From an uncultured Marinicella sp. (GTDB taxonomy: Bacteria; Pseudomonadota; Gammaproteobacteria; Xanthomonadales; Marinicellaceae), in the NCBI GenBank assembly GCA_938008005.1, contig CALLLZ010000220.1, positions 1-6,543 on the forward strand: a stretch of DNA of 6,543 nucleotides, written 5' to 3'. The position numbers and the translations under genes are program-made. Positions 6,219 to 6,543 of this stretch are shown here, one piece after another. Position 1 is the first letter of the stretch. Every line of letters begins with the position of its first letter. The notes under the pieces were generated by a model. It saw only the letters and a program-made list of their open reading frames with translations, was not told the origin of the DNA and made no database searches.

Positions 6219-6543
6219 ATGATTGAGGTGGAAGACTTAAAAGAATATTATCCATTCAATAAGATTGAAATGAAATTTTACTCTTTATTGTTGAATGAAT
6301 TTGAATTTTTTGAGAGGCAACAAGGTGATAACTTATATGAAATTAATCGTCGGGCAGAAAACACCAAGTATCTGACTCATGGTGTGGTGCAAATAACCAC
6401 TGATAAAGGTCGTGAGAAAACTTTAAAATCAACTTCTTTGTCAGCTAAATACCCCATAGGCGATGCCAATAAAAGTAATACCATGGATGCCGTAGTTACT
6501 TCCAAAGTGATGTCAGGTTTTCAAATCAGTTCTAATCTTTTGG
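6219..6543 (+). CDS. Cyclic-nucleotide-binding-like domain protein, 3' end missing
   Basis: An open frame of 108 codons runs off the right edge without a stop and has its own promoter and ribosome-binding site. The visible part resembles the start of a cNMP-binding beta-barrel. LKEYYPFNKI (7-16) gives the entry helix and YPFN turn. YLTHGVVQITTDKGRE (51-66) fits the GxVxL hairpin. YPIGDANKSNTMDAVVTSKV (78-97) sits where the phosphate-binding cassette occurs, and FQISSNLL follows. The cassette lacks the arginine that contacts the cyclic phosphate in CRP (GE.....R.A), so nucleotide binding is doubtful. This degenerate form resembles the sensory barrels that precede other domains in some gammaproteobacterial regulators. 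The downstream domain, and hence the function, is outside the window. The coding call is firmer than the domain call. Confidence 0.6.
   Translation, partial: MIEVEDLKEYYPFNKIEMKFYSLLLNEFEFFERQQGDNLYEINRRAENTKYLTHGVVQITTDKGREKTLKSTSLSAKYPIGDANKSNTMDAVVTSKVMSGFQISSNLL

Noticed and set aside
1..6543. CRISPR array, transposon ends, tRNA/rRNA genes, defence or toxin-antitoxin system
   Set aside because: No regularly spaced repeats, transposase or integrase motifs, tRNA-like structures or small paired toxin-antitoxin frames were seen.

Overview
The window is ordinary-looking chromosomal DNA of moderate to low GC. It most resembles a marine gammaproteobacterium. The signs are a ZapE-type cell-division ATPase, a COG2945-type hydrolase, an AmpG-type muropeptide permease, and an exported protein ending in an IFADGFE tail. 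I associate such tails with Marinicella, Wenzhouxiangella and Xanthomonadales/Lysobacterales relatives. The lineage is an inference from these features, not the result of a search.

Layout. At the left edge, on the + strand, is the 3' part of a gene for an exported di-haem cytochrome c peroxidase-like protein. It carries two CXXCH sites, a carbohydrate-binding-module-like beta-sandwich inserted late in the second haem domain, and the short C-terminal tail. It converges on a block of four minus-strand genes across a 153-base spacer that holds two inverted repeats; the longer one looks like a bidirectional terminator. Read in their own direction, right to left, the minus-strand genes are an AmpG-like permease (4553-6100), a secreted erythromycin-esterase-like protein (3324-4490), an alpha/beta hydrolase (2541-3206) and ZapE (1455-2528). 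The hydrolase and zapE are only 12 bases apart and are probably co-transcribed from an extended -10 promoter just upstream of the hydrolase. At the right edge, diverging from the permease gene, is the 5' part of a + strand gene. It has a good promoter and ribosome-binding site and encodes a degenerate cyclic-nucleotide-binding-like domain.

Functional links. AmpG (muropeptide import), ZapE (division) and the exported proteins are loosely connected through the cell envelope. Nothing in the sequence ties them into one pathway. I found no CRISPR array, transposase, tRNA, rRNA, integrase or defence island. The most distinctive items are the domain insertion and tail of the cytochrome, and the altered active-site motifs of the esterase-like protein. 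I do not see a clearly new multi-gene system.
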